Shown: positions 1 through 12,569 of the stretch, piece by piece
How the letters are laid out: each line of letters begins with the position of its first letter
Numbering within the stretch: position 1 is the stretch's first letter
Source of the DNA: Coffea arabica
Taxonomy: Eukaryota > Streptophyta > Magnoliopsida > Gentianales > Rubiaceae
Direction: 5' to 3'
Assembly: GCF_036785885.1 (NCBI RefSeq)
Contig: NC_092326.1
Location: 40,820,287 to 40,884,286, forward strand
Length of the DNA stretch: 64,000 bases
The notes under the pieces: generated by a model
The model's database searches: none
Told to the model about the DNA's origin: nothing
Seen by the model: the letters and a program-made list of their open reading frames with translations, nothing else
Made by a program: the position numbers and the translations under genes

Positions 1-767
<767 letters not shown>

Positions 768-768
768 T

Positions 769-792
769 CATTATCATTATCATTATCATTAC
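769..792. repeat. CATTAT microsatellite at the Helitron 5' end
   Basis: Three exact CATTAT units and one variant unit follow immediately after the Helitron's first base. Confidence 0.8.
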
Positions 793-1296
793 TATATAAA
801 AAGTATGAATCTTGGTACGAGGGAGTGTAAGTGTAAGCACTTTTTTTATCTTAGTTTTTTGTTATTTCTAAATTACCCTCATGTCTTTTAATTAGAATTA
901 TTTCATTTTAATGTGGCACTAATTAAAAGAAATAAAACACTCCAATTGATTCCATCTTAATAGTATTGGTAATTATAATTAAAACTATCTACCTACCCTT
1001 AAACTCTATCTCCAATTATTATACGTATCAAACTTTCTTATTTGAAGTATGAAAAATTTCTCATTAGTTATTAGTTGAGATTGTAAAAGAAAAATCAATG
1101 TCAAAAAATAGATATTCTCTAGAAAATGGAGAAACATATAAGGAGAAGAGAATCCTTATTCATCTGTAAATCTTCATACAAACATCACGAGCAAATTTTA
1201 CAATTGTGCACTTTTTTCCAAGATTCATAGTTTGTCTATAGTAATGATGAAGAATTTTTCATATTGCACCAAAAAATGATGACACCTTTATAACTG

Positions 1297-2958
1297 TGAC
1301 AGGTGCCGAACCTGTGCAATAATAATAAATAAATCCTAACTACCACCTGAAACAGTCAGTAATCAATTCGAGTACTGGAGCAGGGATTCTAGGTGTGCAA
1401 TGGGTTACTTGATTCACCCTGTTCCCGAAGAGTTTGCTTAATCCGATATACCTGAATTAATTATTTAACTGAATTCCCTAACTAGTAGACAGTGGTAAGC
1501 AGGGTCGTCTCCTCAGGGACTGGAGAGATATTTGTTTCTTTTCAAATCAAGATTAATGGGGGGTTTTGGTATCAAATGCCAACTGAACAAATTAAATGTA
1601 GAAAATAATTAATTAAAAGGAATAACTGAAAGAAAACTCTAGCCAAGGGTATACTTCAGAAATGGTTCATGCACTGATCATTGATGCAGAAATAATTCCA
1701 ACATTTATTAAGAGATTGGTTATAGTTGTCCCGCACGCGCTAAACAACCAACCCTTCCTTAATTTATCGATAGCTAAGGTACGACCGTTAGTTATTTCTC
1801 TAACCCAAAAACAATCCTAAGTACGACCGTATGATTTAATTTCTAGATTACATTAGTAATTAGAAAGGCCCAATCCTAACCAACAAACACGATACGAGGG
1901 TTCATTCAAGCCAGATCAAATATTCCCCTGACACAAATCCAATTATGCCAGTTGCTATTGGGATAGAACTAACGAACAATTATGGATTCAATTACCCCTA
2001 TATAGCAAAATAGCCTGTATAAACAATTAATCATTGCGCACTAACCAATCATACATAAGGCTATAACAATTAGAAACCGGAAATATATAAATATTAATAA
2101 ATGGAGGAAATAGTTAAAATAAATTCGATCTCACAGTAATTGCTGAACCAAATCGTCAGTAGTCCCCTTGACTAGAATTAGGGGTTTAGTTCCCCATTAG
2201 TGAACAGGCCGCGCGTACAAGGTAGGGAAGGGTCATCGATGCTTTCTTTCTTTTTGGTGTTAGGCAAGCATATGAGGAAAACTTTCAATTGCTTGATTTC
2301 TCGGTCAAGGCTAATCACAAGCCACGGAATTCCCAAGTCAACAAGAGATGCAGAACCAATACGAAGTCAACAATAACGGCTCATATTGGTCCCTCACAAA
2401 GCAAACATACGAGAGAAAGGTTTCAATTGCTTCTTTTGATCTTCCAATTTCGGTCAACCAAATCTTGAGTTTTCAAAGTTCACAAAAGATGGAAAAGGAA
2501 AAAGTACAGAAGTCAAGAATGGTGGCCCCTCTGTCTCTGCTGCTTTTTCCTTTACAAAGCTGCCGCCCCTCTCTGTTCTTTTTCTTTTCCCCTACAAGCT
2601 GCGGCACCCAGTGTCATTCAAAAGCCAAAGAAAAAAAACTCCCTCCTGACCTAAGCCGCGCGAGAGATAAATACAATCCCCTACAATAGCCGAAAAATTG
2701 TTACTTGTTTTAAAATTGCAGCTAGACTCCCTAGAAATATATTAAAATAAAATCTATTACAATTAGGTTTCTTCAGCTTCTCAAACGGGCCCCACGTCCG
2801 ATGAATCTTCTAAAAGTTGAATTTAAGCACTTTTCAGCAACCATTCCTGCAATTAGCACCAAAACAAAATATCAGTAGAATCCACCCAATTAACGAAAAT
2901 ATTTAGTCAATTAATTGTGCAATAATGCCCAAAATACCCACTAAAATGTAACCTATCA
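1297..2958 (-). repeat. Athila 3' LTR
   Basis: 1,662 bp, same length as the partner at 12570-14231. The ends are near-inverted octamers. A 113-codon open frame at 2348-2689 is present in both LTRs, but it is simply LTR sequence and no protein family was recognised. Confidence 0.95.
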
Positions 2959-2972
2959 ATCTCCCCTATACC
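2959..2972 (-). other. Athila polypurine tract
   Basis: On the minus strand a purine run (AGGGGAGAT) directly precedes the 3' LTR, the expected plus-strand primer position for a minus-oriented element. Confidence 0.75.
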
Positions 2973-4253
2973 TGAACTATGCTTGCCCTCAAGCATAATT
3001 AACTTAGAAGTACGATCAAGATGCTAAGCAAATCACAGTAGTTCGTACCAAGAATGGCATTCCAAGATCCCCAATAACCTTATCGAAATCAGAATATACC
3101 AAATCAACAATTCTCGCAGTTTAAAGTGCACTCATTCACTCCAAAGTGTTTATGAAATGTATATAAGATGGCTCTCAAAACAACACAATAGAATGACACT
3201 ACCATAAACTTGCTCATATATCATATCTCCACCACTTACTCATGAATTTAAATGCAGCAATCAAGGGACTTGCAAGGTTGTAATGGGGCTAGGGTGAGAA
3301 GGTAGCATTAAAAGGAGTCAAAAGGGTGCAAAAGTATAAAGAAAGTGTCCAGAAATTCATTACATAGATTCTTGCACATTTGAAATTTAAAGGCATCTCA
3401 ACCATAACACAAGTGAAGTGAATTAGAACTTGCCACAACCTTCGACCTTTCTTTCTCCTCCTCTTTTTTTCCTTTTGCTTTTTTTTTTTTTCAAGATTCA
3501 ATCCTGTACAGCATAAACATCAACTTTACTCGCTGATTTCCTGCACTCTGTCCCCTTTTCACATTTTCCTCCTCTTTTTTTTTTCTTTTCTCTCATAGCT
3601 AGGCGTAATGCCTCCCAAATAATACTTCAAAATTCTGTATAATGAAATCAAAACACTTCTTCACATGAGGTTCGAAAAGAAAGTCTAAAGAGAGGTTTTG
3701 CGGCTAAAAACTAGGGTCTCAAGCGAAAAATAGGATGTAAAGCTCAACTTGGCTCCCTAATGGTAAATAATCCAAGGGTGGGTTTTAAGAAAGTCCAAAA
3801 ATAGCTCATTCCTAGGTGCCCTATCATTTCAATGCATTAAATTCATTTAAATGTGGTCTTGACATGCATAACCGAGCAAGTTCTAGAATGACAAACCATG
3901 TGCAATAACCACTCACACAAACGAAAAATTAGGCTCAAAAATCGCACGAGTGGTCAAATTTATGTCAAGTTCAGCATATTCATCAATCAATTCGTCATCG
4001 AGAAAAATAGAACACCCCATGGCATGAACTTGCTACGTACACTCATATCTCAATTGCATTCATCACAGTTTAAAGAAAGGAACCACTAAGGCAAGGGAAA
4101 AACTTAACCAGACAACTAAAAACACAACCAAAGCATAGTCAACCCTCCCCCACACCTAAACCATACATTGTTCTCAATGTAAGCAAAGAAAGATCAAAAC
4201 AAAGGTACCGGGCAACGACACTTCCCTTGAAAACGGAGGAGGGCAGAAATGAA
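2973..4253. other. Athila noncoding region between env-like ORF and 3' LTR
   Basis: About 1.3 kb with homopyrimidine runs near 3464-3492 and 3570-3593 and no supported coding sequence. The short open frames here lack family features. Confidence 0.6.
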
Positions 4254-5525
4254 TCATGGTTGTAGGGGAAAAGGCGGGCGGAAGCCCACGTGATGGAGAT
4301 ACTGCGCTATATTCTGGGCCATCCCGCCCATTTGACGCTCCATCCGATCCATACGAGTGTCCATGTGCTGCATTTGGAATCGGAGGGCTGCAAGCTGGCT
4401 ATCGACGGAGGAAGATGGTGGAGGTGCCGAAGAGGATGGTCCGGGGGCCTCCGTGGACGGACCACCAGCCTCCGGGGCAGTGGATTTGGAAGCTTTGCGC
4501 TTCGGAGGAACGGAGATTGGCCCCGGGGGAGCAAACTGGAAAGCGCCATTCACCTGTCGCACAAGACCCATTTTCTCCAAACAAACCAAATCAAGGGGCT
4601 CCATAATACAAGCACGATGTAAGTTATGATTGCTCAAGTCCAAAACCCCAAAATTTACAGCTAACTGAGTAATAAAGGAGCCTAAGATTAATGGCTTATT
4701 TTTCTTACTTAGCACAGTTCGGAGGTGGAGGGCAAACCAGCTACCCAAATTGACTCTAGTCCGAGTGACCATGCACCAAACGAAAAAGAACTCGGGCTTG
4801 GTCAGAGTACCTGAGCTATCCTTCCTACCTGAGAAACTATAGGCCATGAATCTATGTAAATAACGATAGGCGGCGCTCTTAAGATAATAAGCCTTAGACT
4901 GACTGGGGTCATAGACTTGTCGGTCAACCGACAAGTCGCTCCAATAATCAAGGTAATGCGAGAAGAATGGCTCCGAGTACTCGCACACACTGCGCATATA
5001 CTCCTCACTCTAGGAGTAGAGAATATCAATAAACCCAAGAGCCAAATTAAACTCAGTGATAGATTGGTTGAACTCTCTACCCATTAATCGACACCTCACT
5101 ACCCCAGGAGTGGTAACGGAGAATTCATCAGGAATATTAAATTCAAAAGTAGCATAGAATTTCCATGTGAGTTCAATAAAAGCAGGTAGATTGATAGAAG
5201 CATAGCGGGTCCAACCTACATTAGTCAAGTGCTGCGTGACCTCATCCCTGAGGTTTAGCAAATCAAGTGTAGGGCCATGGATGTATTTACAAGGAATTAT
5301 CTTCCTTGTGCAAGCCGAAACATACCGCTCCTTGTCGGCAGCCCGGGTGAAGGTCAAATTACCGCCAAAATGGGCCGGAGAGCAGATATGAACCTCCCTA
5401 TTCCGTCCAAGGCGGATACGGGGCCCTCCAGGCCCAGTCGATGGGGCAGGTCCCTCTAAGGGGACCGTAGGCTGAGGGGTTGAAGTGGAAGGCTTGTTCT
5501 TGCTTTTGGTTTTTGGTTTAGTCAT
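4254..5525 (-). pseudogene. Athila env-position ORF with one in-frame stop
   Basis: Two open segments, 5010-5525 (171 codons) and 4254-4997, lie in the same reading frame and are separated by a TAG at 5010-5012. Without that stop the ORF would be about 420 codons. The N-terminus is rich in Pro, Ser, Thr and Lys. The middle resembles the Athila ORF1 family found downstream of integrase, with many Phe, Tyr and Trp residues. The C-terminal part has a Pro/Ser-rich linker followed by a Met/Gln-rich probable coiled coil (about the last 50 residues). In Athila this position is often called env-like, but no clear signal peptide or fusion peptide is visible here, so the label is positional only. Confidence 0.75.
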
Positions 5526-6720
5526 TGGGGATTGGAAAAGAGGGCAAAGTCAAGGTGAAGTTGGGTAAAATGGAGCGGTGGTTAATCAACAAAGTAGGGG
5601 TCCCCAAACACAGCTCCGAACACCAACAATTGAACAAATAGCAACCAAACAGCCCAAAAGTCAATTAAGTAGAATAACAATAAAAACTTCACCCAAAAAC
5701 TAATTAAACGTGAAAAAAAATAAGAATTCCCCCAATTACTTCAGATTCTACCCCAAAATTGAACAAATAGTCGTCAACCAACCACAGTTGATATCACAGC
5801 ACTCAAATCAACCACAAAATATCTGTCATCAGTTAGCAAAATTAAAAGAAATCTGGCCTCAGCTAAGAAATTAAAATCTGGCATCAGCTAATAAAAGCTA
5901 GTAATCTGGCCTCAACTACTTAGTGACAGAAAATTAAAGAACGAAATCACCAGATGTTCGGAGGAGGCAGTGGATGACAGTGAGGAGAGTTGGTGCGGCC
6001 ACAGGGGTTGAGGCGCGACGCGCGTGGGTCGCATGCGCCAGGGCAGGCGCGCGGATGGATCGCGCTCAGGCTTTCTTGCATGCTACTGGCGCACGCCGTG
6101 GCTGAGTGCGAGATTCTAGCTCGCGCGAGGAGGATCGCTTCCGGGCTTGACTGCGCGGAGAAAAAAGCCGCGCCTGATGGTAGCTGGAGCTCTGCTCGCA
6201 CGCAAGGACGCGTGCAAGGAGGGTGGCGCCTGAGATCGGGCATCGCGCGTCTGTCGTGGCGCGGTGCGAGATGCTGCGAGCTCGCGCTGTGTGCTGGTCT
6301 TGCGCGGAGGAGGCGCACTGCGAGAGGAGGCGCGCCTGGCTGTTGGTGCTGAAACTCGCGCGCGGGGGTTGCGCAGGAAGCTGCGATGGCTGCGGGGCCA
6401 TGCTGTTTTGGTGCTGGAACAGCAGGCGCTTGACGTCGGCGGGCTGCTCGAGGCGGTCGTGCGGGGCGCGAGCGATGTTGGTCAGCTGGTCAGGCGAGCG
6501 GCGGCGTGCGGCGAGGTTGTTCGCTGGCGGAGGAGGCACGGCGCTAGGTGGGCTTGGCGCGGCGGGCGGCGGTGGACATGGAGAAAAGAAGGAAGAAGGT
6601 GGAGAAAAAGAAAGAAAAGGAAGAAGGAAGAGGAAAAAAAAAAAGAAAAGAAAGAAGAAGAAGAAAGAAAATAGGGTTTCGTGTCTTTTCAAAATTTTTT
6701 TTTTCTTTGAAGCACCCAGT
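5526..6720. other. Athila spacer: GC-rich block and purine-rich tract
   Basis: AT-rich to about 5945, then a strikingly GC- and CpG-rich block (about 5950-6570), unlike anything else in the window, then a purine-rich run at about 6577-6670 (GAAGAA and AAAG repeats). Long open frames occur on both strands only because the GC-rich code has few stop codons. They are mutual shadows with no recognisable domain. Confidence 0.7.
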
Positions 6721-6724
6721 CTTA

Positions 6725-6967
6725 GGCGTGGGCACGCCTAATTGCTATAGAGTCCGCAGATCCTGAACGAAAATTTCTTTCCCTCAGGCGTGACCACCTG
6801 GCGTGGGCACGTCTAACTGCTACGGAATCCGCAGAATCTGATCGAAAATTTCTTCCCCTCAGGCGTGACCACCTGGCGTGGGCACGTCTAACTGCTATAG
6901 AGTCCGCAGAACATCGCCTTCCAACCCTTTTCCTCAAACGTGACCACCTGGCGTGGGCACGCCTAAA
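6725..6967. repeat. 75-bp tandem repeat in the Athila spacer
   Basis: The core GGCGTGGGCACG starts at 6725, 6800, 6875 and 6950, an exact 75-bp period over a little more than three units. Each core lies in a nearly self-complementary context (AGGCGTG followed by CACGCC or CACGTC). Because 75 is divisible by 3, the minus strand reads as an open frame of 25-residue repeats, which is probably a by-product of the period. Confidence 0.9.
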
Positions 6968-7119
6968 TGCCACTTTCCTGTCACCAAACACCAAACTATT
7001 AATTGCTACCACACCTATCTAAAACTTCAAAAATGCATGAAAACTGAAACAAATAGTCTTGGGTTGCCTCCCAAGTAGCGCCTCTCTTTACTGTCTTTGG
7101 CTAGACATGGCCAAAACCC

Positions 7120-8205
7120 TCAAGCATGATAAAGTGGATCTTGGAGGTGTTCAACTTCTACTTCTTCAACATAGAAACCCTCATAATAAGGTTTGAGACG
7201 ATGGCCATTCACCACGAACTTTTTCTCCATTTTTAAACTTTGGATCTTCACTGCACCATAATGGAACACATTAGAAACGACAAATAGACCAATCCAATGA
7301 GAACGCAACTTACCAGGAAAAAATTTAAGCCTTGAGTGGTACAAGAGGACTTTTTGCCCCACTACAAAAGTTTTCCTAGAAACCTGCTGATCATGAAAGA
7401 TTTTACTCTTTTCCTTATAGATCGTGGCATTCTCATACGCTTCATTTCTTATTTCCTCTAACTCTTGTAGCTGCAATTTCCTTTGGACCCCTGCTTCATC
7501 TAAACCCATGTTACACTGCTTCACTGCCCAAAACGCCTTGTGTTCGAACTCCACGGGAAGATGGCAAGCCTTACCGAAGACAAGTCTATAAGGAGACATC
7601 CCAATTGGGGTCTTGTACGCGGTCCTATACGCCCATAGTGCGTTTTCTAGCTTTAAACTCCAATTCTTCCTATCCGGACGCACCATCTTCTCCAAGATCG
7701 ACTTGATTTCCCTGTTTGACACTTCGGCCTGACCGTTTGCCTGCGGGTGATACGGTGTGGATACCTTATAGAGTACACCGTATCTTCGAAACAAGGCAGT
7801 GATAGTCTTGTTGCAGAAATGTGTCCCTCTATCACTAACTACAGCTCTTGGCATTCCGAAACGGACAAAGATATTAGATTTTAAGAACTCTGCAACCACT
7901 CTAGAATCATTAGTACGGGTGGCTTTGGCTTCCACCCAATTAGAGACATAATCTACAGCAAATAAAATGTATAGGAAACCAAAAGATGAGGGAAAAGGAC
8001 CCATAAAATCTATCCCCCAAACATCAAAAATTTCAACAAACAACATGGCGGTTTGAAGCATTTGGTCCCTACGAAAAATATTCCCCACCCTTTGACACCT
8101 ATCACAGGATTTACAGAATAAATAAGCATCTTTGAATAGGGTAGGCCAGTAAAAATCACTCTCCAACACCTTGCGAGCTGTTCGTTTGGGCCCAAAATAC
8201 CCTCA
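7120..8205 (-). pseudogene. Athila integrase
   Basis: An open frame of 349 codons (7120-8169) continues the pol frame. The N-terminal zinc-binding CxxC pair (CKSCDRC) is present. The catalytic core shows the DDE triad: Asp in GIDFMGPF, Asp in VSDRGTHF, Glu in VSNREIK, with the usual [11 protein letters not shown] stretch. The C-terminal DNA-binding part is present up to the stop near 7120. A TGA at 8203-8205 separates it from RNase H where related Athila proteins have a Gly codon, so it could not be made as part of the polyprotein. Confidence 0.9.
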
Positions 8206-9870
8206 ATATGCAAACAAATGACAGAAATTTAAAATGGAGTGAAATTCACCTGCACTTACACACCTCCTGAGCACTTGATCCGAACATTGTCTCCAAAGGT
8301 ACGGGTCGTCCCAAATGTAATATTTGGCATCACTCTTCAACTTGTCTCTCTTAGCCTTTGGCCACCCTGCAGGCAATTGATTAGTCACCAAGAAGTTTAC
8401 TAAATCGGCATACCAGGGTACAGACGAGTTAATAGCAAGTAGTTGCTCCTCTGGAAATGCCTCCCTCAATGGTGGCTCCTCCTTATGAGCAAGCAGGCGG
8501 CTCAAGTGATCAGCGATAAAGTTTTCTGCCCCACTCTTATCCTTAATCTCCAAGTTAAACTCTTGAAGAAGCAGGATCCATCTGATGAGCCTTGGTTTAG
8601 CATCTTTCTTTGTCATCAAATATCTCAATGCTGCATGATCAGAAAAAATTATTACTTTTGCACCTAACAAGTAAGGTCTAAATTTTTCTAGTGCAAAAAC
8701 CACAACTAGCAATTCTTTCTCCGTTGTAGAGTAGTTGAGTTGAGCTCCATTCAGCGCTTTGAATGCATAGTAGATTGCATGAGCAGCTCTGCCAATCCGT
8801 TGCCCCAGCACCGCCCCCACTGCATAGTCACTCTCATCACACATTATCTCAAACGGGATGCTTCAGTCTGAAGGTTGGATAACAGGTGGTGATGTCAATG
8901 ACTTCCGCAGCCTGTCAAATGCCACCTTGCACTCTTCGGTGAAGTCATATGCTACATCTTTTTGCAACAGTTTGAACAGGGGCGCTCCAATTTTTGAGAA
9001 GTCTTTTATGAATCTCCTGTAGAACCCTGCATGACCCAAAAAAGAGCGCACCTCCCCCACACTTGCGGGGTAAGGTAAAGCAGAAATAATATCGACTTTT
9101 ACCTTGTCAACCTCTATACCTCTGGCCGACACTACATGCCCTAAAACAATGCCATGATCTACCATGAAATGACACTTTTCCCAATTTAACACTAAATTTG
9201 TCTCAATGCACCTCTTCAAAATTAAAACTAGATTATCCAGACATTCATCAAAACTATCTCCATATACACTAAAATCATCCATAAACACCTCAATAATCTT
9301 TTCTACATATTCAGAAAATATACTTACCATACACATCTGAAAATTTGTTGGGGCATTGCAAAGGCCGAAAGGCATCCTCCGATATGCAAATGTACCAAAG
9401 GGGCAGGTGAAGGTAGTTTTCTCCTGATCCTCTGGTGCTATTGTGATCTGAAAATAACCAGAGAAACCAACAAGAAAACAGTAATAGACACGGCCAGCTA
9501 ACCTTTCTATCATCTGATCAATAAAAAGTAGAGGGTAGTGGTCCTTTTTTGTCACAGCATTCAGACGCCGATAGTCAATGCACTGGTGCCATCCTATAGG
9601 TTTCCTCACCGGGACCATCTCACCCTCTTGGTTCTCTTCAACTGTTACTCCCGCCTTTTTTGGGACTACTTGTATTGGGCTCACCCAGGGACTATCTGAG
9701 ATGGCGAAAATGATCCCCACTTCTAGGAGTTTAAGTATCTCCTTCTTCACCACTTCCATCATCAGTGGGTTCAATTTCCGTTGTGCATGCCTCACTGGTT
9801 TTGCATCCTTCTCAAGCCGGATCCGATGCAAGCATAAAGAGGGGCTAATTCCCTTGATATCTGCTACATT
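8206..9870 (-). pseudogene. Athila reverse transcriptase and RNase H
   Basis: The reverse transcriptase lies at 8863-9831 with the FMDDF catalytic box. In motif A the conserved first Asp is replaced by Val (codon 9469-9471), which should abolish polymerisation. RNase H follows at about 8206-8860, with CDESD, TEKEL, SDHAAL and ADHLSRL motifs intact. A TGA at 8863-8865 interrupts the joint between the two domains where relatives have Trp. Confidence 0.9.
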
Positions 9871-12458
9871 CTACCCAATTGCCTCCTTATGATCCCGAAG
9901 AAGACGAATTAGTCTGTCTTCTTGCCCTGGTGACAGGTGTGCAGATATGATGACTGGCAGTGTCTCATTGTCCCCGAGAAAAACATACTTCAAATGCTTT
10001 GGGAGAGACTTGAGCTCCAACTCAGGCCCCTGCATAATAGAAGGCAACAATTTTGCCTGAGTTTCTGGTACAAAAACAGAAGTAAACTCATACCTAGGAG
10101 AAATTGGTGGGAGCGAATGCAGTGCTCCAACAGCCCGGTATAACTCATCACTCAATTCTACATCAGGAGTTGCTCTCAACTCAAGATGTTTGGCTAATGC
10201 CACCGTCAGTGCATCAACCCCATCCAATTCAAATATTTCCTGTACAATGGGCTCGACAACACTTAAAGCATAAACAGAGTTAGTCTCATCTGGGTACTTC
10301 ATCGTTTCAAAAATATTAAAATTTACAATTTTCCCATCAAACTCCATCGACAAAGTACCTTCATTTACATCTATTTTTGTCCTAGTAGTGCTTAAAAATG
10401 GCCTACCTAACAGAATAGGAGACGAATTTAGTGCCCTTTCATCCCCCATGTCTAGGACATAGAAATCTGCAGGAAAAATTAACTCATTAACCTGTACCAA
10501 AACATCTTCAACTAACCCTTCTGGGTAAGCATTGGTACGGTCTGCAAGTTGGATTATAATGCATATGCCTTTTAACGGACCAAGATTTAGAGAAGCATAA
10601 ATTGTCTTAGACATAACATTAATTGACGCCCCCAAATCCAACATTGCTTTCCTAATTGGAGTACCTCCTATCTTGTAGGGAATGGTGAACATATCTGGGT
10701 CTCCACATTTTGGTGGGAGTTTTCTCTGGAGTATAGCTGACACGTTTTCTCCCACCGCCACTCGTTCATCTCCCCTTAACTTCCTCTTGTGGGTGCACAA
10801 GTCCTTCAAAAATTTAGCATACTTCGGTATCTGCTTGATTGCATCCAACAGGGGAATGTTGATCTCCACTTTCCGAAACACATCCAATAGCTCTTTTTCC
10901 TCCTCTACCTTCTTTATCTTTTCCAACCTGCAAGGAAAAGGGGGTAAGTTAGAGCTAATAGTGAGTGGAGAGGTGGAAGTTACCTTAGGATCCTCACGAA
11001 CACGTCCTTCCACCTCAATTTCCTTTTCTATCTCCTCCTCGCTTTTGCTTTTTGAATTTTTCACTTTAGGCCCTTCCAGCTCCTTGCCACTCCTTAGCGT
11101 CATGGCACTTACATTCTTGGGATTCACCTCAGGCTGCGATGGCAGTTTCTCATAAACGTGGGACTCCAAACGGTTAATAGCGGTTGCCAGTTGGCTTATC
11201 CGAGTTTCTTGGTCTTTCTTGTCCGCTTTGATCTCCTGATGAAGCTGAGTAGTAGTTGTGGCCAGGCTTTTGACTAGGTCCTCCAAGGAGCTTCCTGAAT
11301 TGGAGGATGAGCGTTGAGATTTTGGTTGCCAAGGTTGGTGGAATCCTGGTGGACGATTCGGGAATGAACCTTGTTGCCTGTTCCCATAACTGAGATTGGG
11401 ATGGTCTCTCCAACCGGGGTTGTATGTGTTGGAATACGGGTCATACTGCCAGCGGGGCGCGGGCACGCCTCCGGCCATATTTACCTGTTCCGCCCCGTCC
11501 TCTTGCAGAATGGGGCACGAATCCGTGCAGTGGTCCATGCTAGTACAGATTCCACACACCTTCGCTCGCGGTGTGTCTCTCATGGCCAATTGCCTGACAG
11601 CAGACGTCAACTCTGACAGTTGCTGCTGGATGGATGACGTCTCTGCCTCATTGACTCTACGGGTAGGATTGCTCTCACGGAAGCCGAACTGCTGAGAGTT
11701 TTCTGCCATGGCTTCAATAAGGTCCCACGCTTCCCTCGGTGTCTTGTTCGCCAGGGCTCCTCCACTCGCAGCGTCAATAATACTCCTGTCAGTTGACTGG
11801 AGTCCCTCATAGAAGTACTGGATCAACAGTTGTTCACTAATCTGATGCTGTGGGCATTTAGCGCACAACTTGTTGAATCTTTCCCAAAAATAGTACAATG
11901 ACTCCCCGGAATACTGCTTGATGCTGCAAATCTCCTTCTTCAAACTTGCAGCCCGGGACGCGGGAAAAATTTCTCCAGGAATTTCTTTTTCAATTGTGCC
12001 CACGTGGTGATACTACCTACAGGCAGGTAGTATAACCAATCATTCGCTGCATCCTTGAGAGAGACGGGGAAGGCTCTCAATCTTATTTGCTCCTCAGTGA
12101 CCCCAGGAGGTTTCATGCTAGAGCAAACTATTTCGAATTCCTTGACATGTTTGTGGGGTTCTTCGCCAGAGAGACCATGGAACGAAAGCAAGAGCTGAAT
12201 CAACCCCGATTTCAGCTCGAAAGAGGTATTTTCAGCCAGAGTTGGGAACGTGATGCACAAGAGCTGATGAGTCAGGTCTGGGGTAGCCAACTCCCTTAAT
12301 GCCTGGGTGTTGGTCATGCTAAATTCGTTTTCTACTGACTCGTTTGCAAAAGATAAGTACCTTTCTTTTCGTCTCTTGGTTTCTTGTCTTCGCCTACGCG
12401 CTGCCTTCTCAACCTCAGGATCGTATATTAATTCACCTGTGCGAGAGGAACGGGGCAT
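9871..12458 (-). pseudogene. Athila gag and protease
   Basis: Gag begins at 12458 (MPRSSRTGEL). The N-terminal 172-codon frame is separated from the downstream 710-codon frame (9871-12003) by a 1-bp frameshift near 11960, in the stretch where relatives continue from the KFF motif into a Ser/Arg/Ala stretch. The downstream frame contains one CCHC zinc knuckle (CGICTSMDHCTDSC, genomic about 11514-11556) and an aspartic protease domain with the active-site DLGAS box at about 10624-10638. A TAG at 9871-9873 replaces the conserved Trp codon of the linker leading into reverse transcriptase. Confidence 0.92.
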
Positions 12459-12547
12459 AAACTAGCAAAAATACCAAGAAAATAAAATAACAAGAACTAA
12501 ATAAAAAAAACTGAATTCGAAAAGAAACAAATAATTCTGATGCCAGT

Positions 12548-12569
12548 CCCCGGCAACGGCGCCAAAAAT
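12548..12569 (-). other. Athila primer binding site
   Basis: Minus-strand sequence TGGCGCCGTTGCCGGGGA lies a few bases downstream of the 5' LTR. This is the primer binding site usual in Athila and related Ty3 elements, assigned to tRNA-Asp. Confidence 0.85.

Noticed and set aside
2348-2689. 113-codon plus-strand ORF, repeated at 13621-13962
   Set aside because: Lies inside both Athila LTRs and is preserved only because the LTRs are recent copies of one another. No domain or homologous protein recognised.
5947-6741. Several 120- to 208-codon ORFs on both strands
   Set aside because: Artefacts of the GC-rich block and the purine tract; they overlap one another on opposite strands and have no recognisable features.
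6722-7012. 96-codon minus-strand ORF of Arg/Ala/His-rich 25-residue repeats
   Set aside because: Entirely explained by the 75-bp tandem repeat, whose length is a multiple of three. No evidence for translation.
8203-9873. In-frame stops between gag, RT and integrase as programmed read-through sites
   Set aside because: There are three such stops, two replace conserved Trp codons, and the polymerase catalytic Asp is lost as well, so ordinary decay is the simpler explanation.
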